Assembly: GCF_026616205.1 (NCBI RefSeq)
Contig: NZ_JANHGR010000003.1
Coordinates: forward strand, 124,001-188,000
Length of the DNA stretch: 64,000 bases
Reading direction: 5' to 3'
DNA from: Halolamina litorea
Lineage (GTDB): Archaea > Halobacteriota > Halobacteria > Halobacteriales > Haloferacaceae
Part shown: one piece after another, positions 41,192-49,737 of the stretch
How the letters are laid out: the number at the start of each line of letters is the position of its first letter
How positions within the stretch are numbered: the first letter of the stretch is position 1
Program-made: the position numbers and the translations under genes
The notes under the pieces: model-generated
What the model was told of the DNA's origin: nothing
The model's input: the letters and a program-made list of their open reading frames with translations, nothing else
Databases searched by the model: none

Positions 41192-43318
41192 ATGGAGAAG
41201 CATCCAGAACCCGGCAAACGCGACGACGAGTCGGACAGCTACGGCCCGGAACGGGCCGAATCAAGCACTTCGCGCCGACGTCTGCTCCAGGGCGTCGGCG
41301 TCGCCGGCCTCGGTTTGGGGCTCGCGGGCTTTGCCGCCCAGCAGAAGAGTACGACGTTCGTGTTCGACGGGGAGGTAGAGGCGTGGCAGGGGCAGTCCCC
41401 CGAGTCGATCCTCGGGGCAAACCCGACACTCCCGCTCCAAGCGGGACAGGAGTACACCGTCGAGTGGGAGAACGTCGACGGGCAGCCACACAACTTCGTG
41501 ATCCTCGACGCCAACGAGGAGCAGCTACTCCGGACGGAGATCATCACCGAGCAGGGGGCGACCCAGTCGGTCACGTTCACCGCCACCGAGGAGATGGCGA
41601 CGTACCTCTGTGAGGTCCACCCGACGACGATGGTCGGCGATATCGAAGTGACCGGCAGCAGCACGGGGACCGGAACGGCGACCGAGGACGCGACCACCGA
41701 GCAGGGTGCCGGAGCCGGCTTCTTCAGTCCCGGTGCCGAGGTCGGCCTCGAGGTCGTCGCCGAGGGGATGACCGCGCCGACGGACCACGCCCTGCCCGGC
41801 GACGACAGCGGCCGGCAGTTCGTCGCCGACCAGACCGGCGAAGTGTGGACGATCACCGAGGAGGGCCGCTCCGAGACCCCGTTCATCGACGTCTCGGACC
41901 GCATGGTCGACGTGGGCGGCGGGGAGTCGGCCGACAGCGTCTCGTACGACGAACGAGGGTTGCTCGGAATCGACTTCCACCCCGAGTTCGCCGACAACGG
42001 ACGCTTCTACCTCCACTACAGCGCGCCGGCGAACGAGGAGACCCCCGATGGCTGGGACCACGTCGGCGTCGTCTCCGAGTTCACCGCCACCGAGGACCGC
42101 TCCGCGGGGGACCCCGACTCCGAGCGGACGATCCTCGAACTCCAACAGCCCCAGTTCAACCACAACGGCGGCCCCATGGCCTTCGGCCCGGACGGCTACC
42201 TCTACGTTCCGACGGGCGACGGCGGCGGCGCCAACGACGAGGGACCGGGTCACGTCCAAGACTGGTACTCCCCGAACGCAGGCGGCAACGGGCAGGACGT
42301 TTTCGAGAACCTCCTCGGGGACGTGCTCCGGATCGACGTCGACTCGGAGTCGGGCGACCAGCCCTACGGCATCCCGGAGGACAACCCCTTCGTCGACACG
42401 TCGGCCCGCGAGGAGATCTACGCCTACGGCTTCCGGAACCCCTACGGGATCTCCTTCGACAGCGCCGGGAACTGCTTCGTCGCCGACGCCGGTCAGAACC
42501 TCTTCGAGGAAGCGAACGTCGTCGAAGCCGGCGGCAACTACGGTTGGAACGTCAAGGAGGGTACCCACTGCTTCAGCACCGACAGCCCGAGCGACCCGGC
42601 AGCGATCACCGACTGCCCGTCGACCGGGCCCGCGGAACCGCCCTACAACGGGGACCCCCTGATCGACCCCGTCGTGGAGTTCCCGCACACCTATGAGGGA
42701 ACGGGCGTCGGAATCACCATCATCGGGGGCCACCGGTACGAGGCGTCGACGATCCCGGAATTGGCCGGGAAGTACGTCTTCGGCACGTGGACGCGAGGCA
42801 CGTCGGGGCCCGCCCCAGAGGGCCGCATATTCGCCGCGACGCCTCCTGAGGGGTTCGACACGGGCGGCGAAACTGGGACCGGCGACGACATGGCCGGAAA
42901 CGAGACCGCCGAGAACGACACGACCGGTAACGAGACTGCTGGCAACGACACGATCGGTAACGACACGGCCGGCAACGAGACCGCCGCTAACGGCGGGATG
43001 AACGGGACGGCCACGGCGACACCCGCCGACGGAGACAGTGGCGCCGACCCCGGAGCCGTGCCGGTCGAGGACCTCTGGGAGATGGAGGAGGTCGTCGTGA
43101 GCGGGGAGTTCCCGTACTTCGTCCGCATGTTCGGACAGACGGCCGACGGCGGCGTCGCCGTCCTCGCCAGCCAGAACCCCGTTCCGGACGGCGACACCGG
43201 TGTTTTGCTGGCGATCGTTCCCCCGGGTGACGGAGACACGACCGGAACGGCGACGGAGGCACCGAACGGAACGATGACCGAAGCGCCGAACGGAACGACG
43301 GGCAACGAGTCCCAGTAG
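41192..43318 (+). CDS. Cupredoxin fused to a PQQ-type glucose/sorbosone dehydrogenase-like protein
   Basis: 708 residues from MEKHPEPGKR. Twin-arginine signal SRRRLLQGVGVAGLGLGLAG (about 27-46). A cupredoxin domain at about 50-155 has copper ligands in QPHNFVI and YLCEVHPTTM (His, Cys, His, Met). The soluble quinoprotein dehydrogenase/sorbosone-dehydrogenase beta-propeller follows, with TEEGRSETPFIDVSDRMVDV, GLLGIDFHPEFADNGRFYLH, FNHNGGPMAFGPDGYLYVPT and EIYAYGFRNPYGISFD. An insert of (G)NETAGNDT repeats splits the C-terminal part. It would oxidise a sugar outside the cell and pass electrons to copper. The exact substrate is unknown. Confidence 0.82.
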   Translation: MEKHPEPGKRDDESDSYGPERAESSTSRRRLLQGVGVAGLGLGLAGFAAQQKSTTFVFDGEVEAWQGQSPESILGANPTLPLQAGQEYTVEWENVDGQPHNFVILDANEEQLLRTEIITEQGATQSVTFTATEEMATYLCEVHPTTMVGDIEVTGSSTGTGTATEDATTEQGAGAGFFSPGAEVGLEVVAEGMTAPTDHALPGDDSGRQFVADQTGEVWTITEEGRSETPFIDVSDRMVDVGGGESADSVSYDERGLLGIDFHPEFADNGRFYLHYSAPANEETPDGWDHVGVVSEFTATEDRSAGDPDSERTILELQQPQFNHNGGPMAFGPDGYLYVPTGDGGGANDEGPGHVQDWYSPNAGGNGQDVFENLLGDVLRIDVDSESGDQPYGIPEDNPFVDTSAREEIYAYGFRNPYGISFDSAGNCFVADAGQNLFEEANVVEAGGNYGWNVKEGTHCFSTDSPSDPAAITDCPSTGPAEPPYNGDPLIDPVVEFPHTYEGTGVGITIIGGHRYEASTIPELAGKYVFGTWTRGTSGPAPEGRIFAATPPEGFDTGGETGTGDDMAGNETAENDTTGNETAGNDTIGNDTAGNETAANGGMNGTATATPADGDSGADPGAVPVEDLWEMEEVVVSGEFPYFVRMFGQTADGGVAVLASQNPVPDGDTGVLLAIVPPGDGDTTGTATEAPNGTMTEAPNGTTGNESQ
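42892..42995 (+). repeat. Coding repeat for Asn-Glu-Thr/Asp-Thr linker
   Basis: Six to seven degenerate 12-15-base units encode GNETAGNDT-type residues inside the dehydrogenase; each N-x-T is a potential N-glycosylation site. Confidence 0.75.
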
Positions 43319-43384
43319 GCGACGCCGGTCCTCCAGTCGTCCGACTCAGCGGGGTAGGTGCCTCGTAGCCCGGCCGGAACGGCC

Positions 43385-43393
43385 TCATAACTA
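43385..43393 (+). promoter_or_regulatory. TATA box for the 43419 gene
   Basis: TCATAACTA is centred 30 bases before the ATG, fitting a leaderless mRNA. Confidence 0.5.
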
Positions 43394-43418
43394 TTCGGTT
43401 CCGGACACGACGGGAGCC

Positions 43419-43778
43419 ATGGCGCTCATCGACTCGGTGATCGTGTTCCTCGTCAGCCTGTTGATCGGCGCGCTCGGCATCTACGTCGGTGCCCGCGTCG
43501 TCACCGACCGCGACGACTACAGCTACGCGATCATCACCGCACTCATCGGCGCCGTCATCTGGGTCGTAGTGGCCTTCTTCGTCGGCTGGATCCCGTTCCT
43601 CGGCCCCCTGCTCGCGCTGCTCGCGTACGTCGCCGTCATCAACGCCCGCTACCCCGGCGGCTGGTTGAACGCGGCCGCCATCGCCATGATCGCGTGGCTC
43701 GCGTCCGTCATCGTCCTCTACATTCTCGGGGTGCTCGGGTTCGCCAGCTTCGAAGCCATCGGCGTCCCCGGTGTCTGA
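43419..43778 (+). CDS. Four-span membrane protein
   Basis: 119 residues, with four membrane helices: SVIVFLVSLLIGALGIYVGA, AIITALIGAVIWVVVAFFVG, PFLGPLLALLAYVAVINA and AIAMIAWLASVIVLYILGVL. The loop ARVVTDRDDYSYAI recurs in uncharacterised haloarchaeal membrane proteins. No function known. It converges with the gene at 43785. Confidence 0.7.
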   Translation: MALIDSVIVFLVSLLIGALGIYVGARVVTDRDDYSYAIITALIGAVIWVVVAFFVGWIPFLGPLLALLAYVAVINARYPGGWLNAAAIAMIAWLASVIVLYILGVLGFASFEAIGVPGV

Positions 43779-43784
43779 ACCGGC

Positions 43785-44192
43785 TCACTCCGGCGCATCT
43801 GCCGGGCCTTTGTACTGCGACCGGATCTTGTCGCCGTCCCGCCACTGCCAGTAGTGATAGCGGTTGCCGTTGATCTCCTTGATCGTCGTCGAGGCTTTCG
43901 CCGGCACACCCTCGGGGCGGTCCTCAGCATCCGCGATCGAGTCGGTACGGTCCTCGCCGGCGTCGTCCGCATCGTCCGCGCCGGCGACATCGTCGCCCGT
44001 CCCGCCGCTCACCTCCTCGGCCGACTGCCGGGCTTCTCGACGGTGGGTCGCGAGGGCACCCGCGTAGTCGGACAGTGCACTCGTGTAGTCGGCAAGCGCG
44101 GTCAGTTCCTCGGCGTCCAGATCGGCGACACTCTCGACGACGCTCTCGGAGAGGGTTTCCGGGGGTTCGGGCGAGGACGGGTCGTCGGGCAT
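43785..44192 (-). CDS. Hypothetical protein with DUF6788-like C-terminal motif
   Basis: 135 residues, MPDDPSSPEPPETLSESVVE. A helical LDAEELTALADYTSALSDYA region, an acidic disordered middle, and a C-terminal motif INGNRYHYWQWRDGDKIRSQ followed by YKGP. The last motif is the [YHYWQW-R-DGDK-S-YKGP] pattern of small putative nucleic-acid-associated proteins. The inverted repeat TTAACCAACA...TGTTGGTTAA lies 11-50 bases before its ATG, so it may be autoregulated or controlled by a factor that also binds the origin edge. Confidence 0.55.
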   Translation of the reverse strand: MPDDPSSPEPPETLSESVVESVADLDAEELTALADYTSALSDYAGALATHRREARQSAEEVSGGTGDDVAGADDADDAGEDRTDSIADAEDRPEGVPAKASTTIKEINGNRYHYWQWRDGDKIRSQYKGPADAPE

Positions 44193-44202
44193 CGTGACTC
44201 GA

Positions 44203-44242
44203 TTAACCAACACGGCGCGGAGAGCATACGTGTGTTGGTTAA
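44203..44242. promoter_or_regulatory. Inverted repeat operator candidate TTAACCAACAC/GTGTTGGTTAA
   Basis: Perfect 11-base arms with an 18-base spacer in the divergent promoter between 43785-44192 and 44304-45389; it shares its core with 35081-35128. Confidence 0.7.
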
Positions 44243-44303
44243 GAACGCCGGTGTTCGGTTCGCCCGCCGCCGGAGTTTTCCCCCTCACAGCCCACCGTCC
44301 GGT

Positions 44304-45389
44304 ATGGCCGACACCACGCCCGACTCGGCGCTGTACCGGGAACTCGCTGACCTCCCGCTCACCGTCGAGGGGTTCGACTACGAACAGTTCGAGCAGGACA
44401 CCTCCTCGGACTTCACCCGCGTCACGACGGTCTTCGAACTCGCCGGCGACGGCGAGACCGGCCGTGGCGAGGACGTTACCTACGACACCGAGGACCACGA
44501 GCGTGTCGCCGACGCCATCGACGACGGTCGCTTCACCCTCCCCACCGGCTCGTTCACGTTCGCGGAGTTCTCCGCGGCGCTCGATGGCGTCGACCTCTTC
44601 CCGGGCGATGGCCCCGAGCGCGCCGACTCCCACGACTACCGCCGCTGGGCCGTCGAGTCGGCGGCGCTCGACCTCGTGCTCCGCCAGAACGACACCACGC
44701 TGCCCGACCTGTTCGACCGGGAGCACCAGCCGGTCCGCTTCGTCGCCAGCACGCGGCTTGGCGACCCGCCGAGCGCCGACCGCGTCGAGGAGATCCGCTC
44801 TCGCAACCCCGGCATCGGTTTCAAGCTCGACCCCACCCCCGACTGGAGCGACGACCTCATCGACGACTTGCGGGCCCGTGATGCGGTCCGGATCCTCGAC
44901 CTGAAGGGTCACTACGAGGGGACCGACGTTGACAACGAGGCCGATCCCGCGTTCTACCGGCGGATCGTCGAGGGGTTCCCGGACGCCGTCATCGAGGACC
45001 CGCGGCTGACCGAGGAGACCCAACCGGTGTTTGCGGGCGCTGAGGGTCGCGTCTCGTGGGACAGCCCGATCCACAGCCTCGCCGACGTGCGCTCACGCCC
45101 GTGGGTGCCGTCGTGGCTCAACGTCAAGCCGTCCCGGTTCGGGACAGCCGCGTCGCTGTTCGAGACGGTCGAGTGGGCGCTGGCGAAGGGGATCACCCTC
45201 TACGGCGGCGGCCAGTTCGAGCTCTCGGTCGGGCGCGGACAGGCCCACGAACTCGCTTCGCTGTTCTACCCCGACGGCCCGAACGACCTCGCGCCGAGCG
45301 TCTACAACGAGTCGTCGCTGCCGCCGGAACTCCCCCGTAGTCCGATCGCTGTCCCGGCCCGCGGCGCCCACGAGGGCTTCGGCTTCTAA
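44304..45389 (+). CDS. Enolase-superfamily-like protein (possible o-succinylbenzoate synthase/racemase relative)
   Basis: 361 residues. The N-terminal half has a capping-domain-like region (TVEGFDYEQFEQDTSSDFTR, ESAALDLVLRQNDTTLPDLF). The barrel half shows FVASTRLGDPPSADRVEEIR, GIGFKLDPTPDWSDDLIDDL, VRILDLKGHYEGTDVD, AVIEDPRLTE, SWDSPIHSLADVRSR, LNVKPSRFGTAASLFE and GGGQFELSVGRGQAHELASL, consistent with the enolase/mandelate racemase fold, including LDLKG (metal Asp/Lys), EDPR and the KPSR strand. Substrate unknown; it may be an inactive or novel member. Confidence 0.6.
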   Translation: MADTTPDSALYRELADLPLTVEGFDYEQFEQDTSSDFTRVTTVFELAGDGETGRGEDVTYDTEDHERVADAIDDGRFTLPTGSFTFAEFSAALDGVDLFPGDGPERADSHDYRRWAVESAALDLVLRQNDTTLPDLFDREHQPVRFVASTRLGDPPSADRVEEIRSRNPGIGFKLDPTPDWSDDLIDDLRARDAVRILDLKGHYEGTDVDNEADPAFYRRIVEGFPDAVIEDPRLTEETQPVFAGAEGRVSWDSPIHSLADVRSRPWVPSWLNVKPSRFGTAASLFETVEWALAKGITLYGGGQFELSVGRGQAHELASLFYPDGPNDLAPSVYNESSLPPELPRSPIAVPARGAHEGFGF

Positions 45390-45479
45390 GCGCCGACCCC
45401 GCGATCCACCCGCCCTGGGCCGACCATCGGTGATCCACCCTAACGTGAATGTGCCTGCGAGCGAACGACTCCGGTAGCC

Positions 45480-45896
45480 ATGTCGTTCGAACTCCTCGAG
45501 CATCCCGGCGACGCCAAACTCAGAGCTCGCGGCGAAACACTCGAAGACGCGTTCTCGGGCGTCGTCGATGCCGTCTCCGCCCTCGTCGGCGGGACGGGGA
45601 TCGACGGTCCCGAGACGACCCGCGAGGTCGAACTCGCCGCCCGCAACCCCGAGGCCCTGCTGTTCGACTTCCTCGACCGGCTGATCCTCTTTCAGGACCT
45701 CGAAGACGTCGTCGTCACACGAGCCACGGCGCTCGCCATCGAGGAGACCGACGACGGCGTCAGGCTCTCGGCGACGCTCCACGGGGTCGCTATCCCGCCC
45801 GACCGCACCCTGCTCGACGTGAAGGCGCCGACCTACAGCGAGATGCGGATCGAGGAGAACGCCGAGTGGGTCATCGAGGCGGTCCTCGACCTCTGA
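45480..45896 (+). CDS. Archease, RtcB-activating protein
   Basis: 138 residues. MSFELLEHPGDAKLRARGET, FSGVVDAVSALVGGTG, ARNPEALLFDFLDRLILFQD and the C-terminal VKAPTYSEMRIEEN match archease. The N-terminal HxGDxK and the acidic patch bind calcium and RNA ligase RtcB, promoting its guanylation and turnover in tRNA splicing and RNA repair. It converges on the rtcB gene across a 30-base gap, an arrangement that supports the assignment. Confidence 0.93.
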   Translation: MSFELLEHPGDAKLRARGETLEDAFSGVVDAVSALVGGTGIDGPETTREVELAARNPEALLFDFLDRLILFQDLEDVVVTRATALAIEETDDGVRLSATLHGVAIPPDRTLLDVKAPTYSEMRIEENAEWVIEAVLDL

Positions 45897-45926
45897 GCGG
45901 TCCCCACGGGCCGCCCCGCGGTCCAG

Positions 45927-47363
45927 TCAGCCCTTGATGTTGCAGATCGGCACCGTCCGGGCGACCTTGGTGCCGATGTTCAGCGCGTCGCTGACCCGGA
46001 TCACCTCGTCCACGTCCTTGTACGCCCCCGGCGCCTCTTCGGCGAGGGTTCCGCCCGAGCGCGCCCGGACGTAGATCCCTCGTTCGCGCAGGGTCCGCCG
46101 GAGTTCCCCCGCGCTGTACTCCTTTTTCGCCTGCATCCGGGACTTCAACCGCCCGGCGCCGTGGGCGGTCGAGCCGAACGTCAGGTCGAGTGAGCGCTCG
46201 CCGCCACAGAGTACGTAGGAGGCGGTCCCCATACTCCCGGGGATGAACACCGGCTGGCCCACGTCACGGTAGGCATCGGGTATCTCCGGCCGACCGGCCG
46301 GGAACGCCCGCGTCGCGCCCTTCCGATGGACGAGCAGGGTGTCCTCGCCGCCGTCGATGCGGTGGCGTTCCTCCTTGGCGATGTTGTGGCACACGTCGTA
46401 GACCAGTTCGACCGTATTCACGCCCAGGAGGTCCGCGAACACCTCCCGAACGGCTTGCGTCATCGCCTGCCGGTTCGCCCACGCGAAGTTGGCGGCGGCG
46501 TACATCGCCTGCTTGTAGTCCTCGGCGACCTGCTCGTCCAAGGGCGCGTAGATGAGCTGTTTGTCGGGCAGCGAGTCGGCGATGTCCGGGAACGCCCGCT
46601 CGAACCGGCGGACGTACTCGGTACAGGTCTGGTGGCCCAGCCCGCGCGACCCCGAGTGGATCATCACGACGATCCGGTCCTCGGCGAGACCGAACGCGGC
46701 CGCGGTCTCGGCGTCGTACACGTCGGCGACGCGCTGGACCTCGAGGAAGTGGTTTCCCGAGCCGAGCGAACCGACTTGATTGTGACCGCGGCTCAGCGCT
46801 TCCGCCGGCACCTTCCCCGGGTCACCGTCGAGCCGACCGTTCTCCTCGCAGTGTTCGAGATCGGCCTCGGTCGCGTGACCCGCCTCGCGCATCCACTCCA
46901 TCCCACCGTCGAGGATGCCTCTGAGGTCGTCCATATTGGTCTCGAGATAGCCGCCTTTCCCCAGGCCACACGGGACCGTCTCGTAGAGCCGTTCGGCGAG
47001 TTCCTCCTCGTGACCCGCCACGTCGTCGGCGGTCAACGGTGTCCGGAGCAACCGGACGCCACAGTTGATATCGAAGCCGATCCCGCCGGGGCTGATCACG
47101 CCCGTCTCCGTGTCCACGGCCGCGACGCCCCCGATCGGGAAGCCGTACCCCTGGTGCCCGTCGGGGAGCACGACTGCGAACTTCCGGATGCCGGGTAGTG
47201 TCGCCACGTTCCGGCCCTGACTGAGTGTGCGGTCGTCGGCAGTCTGCATCTCCTCGACCAGCGCCGCCGACCCGTAGACCCGAACGGGGACCTCCATCCC
47301 CTCGTCTTCGGGTATCTCGTAGACGTTCTCCGCGACCTGTGTAAGTTGGATCTGTTGGCTCAT
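45927..47363 (-). CDS. rtcB: tRNA-splicing RNA ligase RtcB
   Basis: 478 residues from MSQQIQLTQVAENVYEIPED; an upstream ATG would add 11 non-conserved residues. Metal and catalytic motifs are complete: PDGHQGYGFPIGGVAA, GFDINCGVRLLRTPL (metal Cys), GHNQVGSLGSGNHFLEVQR, HSGSRGLGHQ, KGATRAFPAG, and the guanylated-histidine loop FGSTAHGAGR. The ligase joins 2',3'-cyclic phosphate and 5'-OH RNA ends with GTP and manganese. It has its own promoter, divergent from an Hsp20 gene, and its activator archease converges on its 3' end. Confidence 0.96.
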   Translation of the reverse strand: MSQQIQLTQVAENVYEIPEDEGMEVPVRVYGSAALVEEMQTADDRTLSQGRNVATLPGIRKFAVVLPDGHQGYGFPIGGVAAVDTETGVISPGGIGFDINCGVRLLRTPLTADDVAGHEEELAERLYETVPCGLGKGGYLETNMDDLRGILDGGMEWMREAGHATEADLEHCEENGRLDGDPGKVPAEALSRGHNQVGSLGSGNHFLEVQRVADVYDAETAAAFGLAEDRIVVMIHSGSRGLGHQTCTEYVRRFERAFPDIADSLPDKQLIYAPLDEQVAEDYKQAMYAAANFAWANRQAMTQAVREVFADLLGVNTVELVYDVCHNIAKEERHRIDGGEDTLLVHRKGATRAFPAGRPEIPDAYRDVGQPVFIPGSMGTASYVLCGGERSLDLTFGSTAHGAGRLKSRMQAKKEYSAGELRRTLRERGIYVRARSGGTLAEEAPGAYKDVDEVIRVSDALNIGTKVARTVPICNIKG

Positions 47364-47552
47364 GGTGACGGGACACGACCAGCCACTGTGCGACACGGTC
47401 GATCACCGCCGACCTGGTCCATCCGCCCCGGCCGTCCGTAACCTGTCTCCCCTGTTCGTTCGAGCCCACGTGGCCGCTCGACCAGTCCCCGACGTGGTCA
47501 GTCGGCGTCCGCATTTATGCACCGTCGGCACATATGTAGACGTGGTGAAACC

Positions 47553-47930
47553 ATGACCTCGATCAAGCGAGTCCCACTGGACCGCATCCGACCAGCCATC
47601 GACCCCAGAGCGCGCCGCTCGGAGCCGTTCCCCGTCGACGTCGAGGACCGCGGCGACGAGTTCCACGTGTCGGCGGACCTCCCGGGGCTCCGCAAGCAGG
47701 ACCTCGACATCAGCGTCCGCAAGAACCGCGTCCGGATCACCGCTGACTACGGCGACGAGTCCGAGTCGGGGACGTACCGCCGACGCGAACGGGCCAGCGG
47801 CGAGGTCAGCCGCGTCGTTCGGCTGCCCGTCTGGGTCGACGAGAAGCACGCCGACGCCTCCTACGACCAGGGCGTCCTGCGGATCACGCTCCCGAAGCGC
47901 GAGCGGGGGATCGACATCGAGGTCTCCTGA
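47553..47930 (+). CDS. Small heat-shock protein (Hsp20)
   Basis: 125 residues from MTSIKRVPLDRIRPAIDP. Alpha-crystallin domain: FPVDVEDRGDEFHVSADLPG, LDISVRKNRVRITADYG, RVVRLPVWVDEKHADASYD, and the conserved GVLRITLPK near the end. It is an ATP-independent holdase. It is divergent from rtcB across 189 bases with CACATATGTAG near the start, and is about 1.6 kb from a second Hsp20. Confidence 0.9.
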   Translation: MTSIKRVPLDRIRPAIDPRARRSEPFPVDVEDRGDEFHVSADLPGLRKQDLDISVRKNRVRITADYGDESESGTYRRRERASGEVSRVVRLPVWVDEKHADASYDQGVLRITLPKRERGIDIEVS

Positions 47931-47944
47931 GCCGGCCTGCCACC

Positions 47945-48406
47945 TCAGGCCGCCCCGGTTCGCTCCTGTGTCGCGTCGTACCGTCGCACCAGCACACCGA
48001 TCCACCAGAGCTTCAGCGCCGACCCGAGCACCGTCCCGACTGCCGCTCCGAGGGGCCGTCGACGCCACGCGGCGAGCAGCGCGTAGCCGAACGCGAGTGC
48101 GCTCGCCGCGTTGCAGACGTTCGGGTACGTGCGACCGACGGTCCCGTTTCCTTCCTCGCGCACCCACCAGCGCTCGGCGAGTACGCCCCGGGTCATCCAC
48201 GCCTCGTCGGTCGCCGGCGGGGGGAAGATGAAGGGGTTGACCGCCGCCCAGAGCAGTCCGGCGAGCAGGAGTCGCGTGTCCCGCTGGTAGACCGCGTAGA
48301 TCAGCACGGCGCCCGTCGGAACCCTGCTCCAGCCGCTTTTCGGGTTGGCGTGCCGGGCCCACAGCACTGCCTCTGCCCGGCCCCGGACCGACGGTGATCC
48401 GTCCAC
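47945..48406 (-). CDS. Membrane protein of DUF6653-like type
   Basis: 153 residues from a GTG one base after the stop of the phosphoribosyltransferase gene; this start joins the two genes and begins just before the conserved WARHANPKSGWSRVPTGAVL. Two to three membrane helices (LIYAVYQRDTRLLLAGLLWA, ASALAFGYALLAAWRRRPL, GTVLGSALKLWWIGVLV), with NPFIFPPP between. It fits uncharacterised haloarchaeal DUF6653-type proteins; the family name is from memory. It shares an operon with the PRTase. Confidence 0.6.
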   Translation of the reverse strand: MDGSPSVRGRAEAVLWARHANPKSGWSRVPTGAVLIYAVYQRDTRLLLAGLLWAAVNPFIFPPPATDEAWMTRGVLAERWWVREEGNGTVGRTYPNVCNAASALAFGYALLAAWRRRPLGAAVGTVLGSALKLWWIGVLVRRYDATQERTGAA

Positions 48407-48407
48407 G

Positions 48408-49037
48408 TCAGCCCTCCGGCGTGAGGAACGTCGTCGCCTCGTCATCGCTGACCTGGTCGAAGCGTTCGTAGAACTGGCCGACCGCTCGGAAATGCGGCGG
48501 CGTTTCGACGCAGATCACTTCGTCGGCCTCGGCGCGGAGCCGTTCGACGGTCTCCACCGGCGCGACCGGGACAGCGACGACGATGCGTTCGGCGCCGGCG
48601 TTCCGGACTTGTTTGACACACGCCATCGTCGTCGCCCCGGTGGCGACGCCGTCGTCGACGATGAGCACCGTCTTCCCTCGGAGATCGGGCGGCGCTCGAT
48701 CACCGCGATAGCGTTCGACGGCGTCCAGCGCGGCCGCCCGCTCGTACTCGCCCCGCTCCTCGATGTACGGCTCTGACACCCCGAGGTCGTCGATGAGCGT
48801 CCGGTTCAGCCACACGGAGCCGTCGCTCGCGACGGCACCGATCGCGAGTTCCCGGTTCCCCGGCGCGCCGATCTTCCGTGCGGCGACCACGTCGAGCGGG
48901 AGGCCGAGGCTGTCGGCGACGATACGGCCGACCGGCAGGCCGCCCCGCGGGACCGCCAGCACGATGTCGGCCTCCACGTCGTGATCGTCGAGGAGGTCGG
49001 CCAGCTGTTCGCCGGCGTCGGTTCGGTCTGTGAACAT
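48408..49037 (-). CDS. Phosphoribosyltransferase-family protein
   Basis: 209 residues. MFTDRTDAGEQLADLLDDHD, then DIVLAVPRGGLPVGRIVADS, ARKIGAPGNRELAIGAVASD, and the PRPP-binding motif TVLIVDDGVATGATTMACVK. This is the PRTase fold of the putative-phosphoribosyltransferase group (sometimes fused to dienelactone hydrolase elsewhere), whose substrate is unknown. Genes of this family are often next to Hsp20 genes, as here. It is followed directly by a DUF6653-like membrane protein. Confidence 0.88.
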   Translation of the reverse strand: MFTDRTDAGEQLADLLDDHDVEADIVLAVPRGGLPVGRIVADSLGLPLDVVAARKIGAPGNRELAIGAVASDGSVWLNRTLIDDLGVSEPYIEERGEYERAAALDAVERYRGDRAPPDLRGKTVLIVDDGVATGATTMACVKQVRNAGAERIVVAVPVAPVETVERLRAEADEVICVETPPHFRAVGQFYERFDQVSDDEATTFLTPEG

Positions 49038-49155
49038 GGGTGGTGGATCTCTCTGTCGCCTCGGCGGGACGGCCCCCTCGGCTGACGGGCTGTCGGTTCG
49101 TTCACCGCGGTCTGCCCACGCGGAGACCGTCGGTCGGTCCGACTCGGCGGGCAGT

Positions 49156-49596
49156 CTACTCGATCTCGATGCTGTGGGCTTCCTCGACCTCCATCTTCGG
49201 GACCGTCACGGTCAGCACGCCGTTGTTCATCCGGGCTTTCACCTCCTCCTTCCGGACCTCCTCGGGCAGCCGGATCGACCGACTCATCGAGCGCTCCCGG
49301 CGCTCGTGACGGAGGTACCGTTCGGACTCCTCGTCGGTGCTCTCCTCGCGGTCGGCCTCGATCCGGAGCGTGTGGTCGGTTACCCGGACGTCCACGTCGT
49401 CCTTCTCGAAGCCGGGGAGGTCGATGGTCACGACGAACTCGTCGTCGTGTTCGACGAGGTCGATCGCCATCTCCTCGCCGCCCCACCGGCCGAGTGGCCC
49501 GTCGTTCTCCCACGCGTCGGCCGACTCCTCGAACTGCCGGCTCATTCGCTCGAAGAACTGTTCGATGTCCTCGAAGGGGTTACTGCGTGTGCTCAT
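49156..49596 (-). CDS. Small heat-shock protein (Hsp20)
   Basis: 146 residues with MSTRSNPFEDIEQFFERMSR and PLGRWGGEEMAIDLVEHDDE leading into the alpha-crystallin core: EFVVTIDLPGFEKDDVDVRV, HTLRIEADREE, RSIRLPEEVRKEEVKARMNN and GVLTVTVPKMEVEEAHSIEI. It is the canonical haloarchaeal Hsp20 form. It is transcribed toward the phosphoribosyltransferase gene, 118 bases upstream of it. Confidence 0.92.
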   Translation of the reverse strand: MSTRSNPFEDIEQFFERMSRQFEESADAWENDGPLGRWGGEEMAIDLVEHDDEFVVTIDLPGFEKDDVDVRVTDHTLRIEADREESTDEESERYLRHERRERSMSRSIRLPEEVRKEEVKARMNNGVLTVTVPKMEVEEAHSIEIE

Positions 49597-49737
49597 TGTC
49601 GTGCTCCGACGTAATCAGAGGACGAGGACGGAGATATACAGTACGCTTGACTATTACAGGTGCTCGACGCCCTCGGGCACCGTGGTCGCCAATCCCCCGA
49701 GCGGGCCTTTATCGTTCCTGTCAACCAATAGCCGCCT

